Positions 63,937 through 64,000 of a stretch of DNA of 64,000 bases are shown one piece after another. Every line of letters begins with the position of its first letter. Position 1 is the first letter of the stretch. This DNA is from Aquimarina sp. AU474 (lineage in GTDB: Bacteria; Bacteroidota; Bacteroidia; Flavobacteriales; Flavobacteriaceae), in the NCBI RefSeq assembly GCF_900312815.1, contig NZ_OMPE01000009.1, positions 1,550,001 through 1,614,000 of the forward strand, in the 5' to 3' direction. The notes below the pieces were generated by a model. It saw only the letters and a list, made by a program, of their open reading frames with translations, was not told the origin of the DNA and searched no databases. The position numbers and the translations under genes were made by a program.

Positions 63937-64000
63937 ATGGCAACAACATATCCATTACCAAAGTTTCATTTTAGAGTATCATTTGGAGATTCAGAATTTA
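63937..64000 (+). CDS. eCIS inner tube protein (gp19-like), cut by window edge
   Basis: Only the first 21 codons from the ATG at 63937 are present. They read MATTYPLPKFHFRVSFGDSE. This is the usual opening of the T4 gp19-like inner tube protein of contractile injection systems, and it follows a sheath gene as expected. The rest lies outside the window. Confidence 0.75.
   Translation, partial: MATTYPLPKFHFRVSFGDSEF

Overview
The window looks like chromosomal DNA from a marine member of the Flavobacteriaceae (Bacteroidota), of the Aquimarina or Kordia kind. The evidence is AT-rich sequence, few Shine-Dalgarno sites, signal peptides ending in AQ or SQ, a type IX secretion C-terminal sorting domain, a propeller-type LytS-like kinase, DUF4255 and contractile-injection genes, and a Bacteroidota-style double-glycine leader peptide. 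The genus is an inference. No tRNA, rRNA, CRISPR array or intact insertion sequence was seen.

Layout. 1-2.2 kb (minus strand): end-clipped GH99/GH71-like lipoprotein, a DUF2158-tailed small protein and a family 2 glycosyltransferase, followed upstream by a hairpin-rich non-coding stretch. 2.8-8.9 kb: a TPR/outer-membrane barrel protein convergent with a 1335-residue T9SS-secreted protein carrying Ca-binding repeats. 9.1-14.9 kb (minus): a tightly packed seven-gene signalling operon: receiver protein, H-NOX heme sensor, PAS histidine kinase, FIST (NosP-like) sensor, second histidine kinase, Hpt protein and LytTR regulator. Two different NO-sensor-type families therefore sit in one phosphorelay. 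15.3-32.6 kb (plus): an insecticidal-toxin-complex (Tc) pair, a fused TcB-TcC protein with a nuclease-like tail and a very large TcA-like pore/translocation subunit.

32.8-40.0 kb: three secreted proteins of unknown or partly known role (one OmpA-like), a TPR-CHAT protease-like protein with a terminator-like hairpin abutting its start codon, and a convergent ECF sigma/anti-sigma-like pair. 40.2-54.6 kb (minus): a nine-gene operon, the least explained part of the window. Six genes are paralogues of an exported family I do not recognise. One of the six has two ricin-type lectin domains at its front. They are followed by two further paralogues that share an N-terminal domain; one of these carries a caspase/CHAT-like His-Cys pair. 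54.9-59.0 kb: a probable double-glycine leader peptide facing a propeller histidine kinase/LytTR regulator pair.

60.4-64.0 kb (plus): the start of an extracellular contractile injection system (eCIS): a DUF4255/Pvc16-like protein, an unknown protein, a tail sheath and the first codons of an inner tube protein. Tc toxin genes, eCIS genes, an uncharacterised secreted operon and two LytTR systems therefore lie within 50 kb, which suggests an accessory region for interaction with other cells. A 21-bp-period tandem repeat with a shared core (CGAATnnTAG, on one strand or the other) occurs upstream of the NO-sensor operon and between a small secreted-protein gene and the eCIS genes. It could be a binding site for one of the LytTR regulators.
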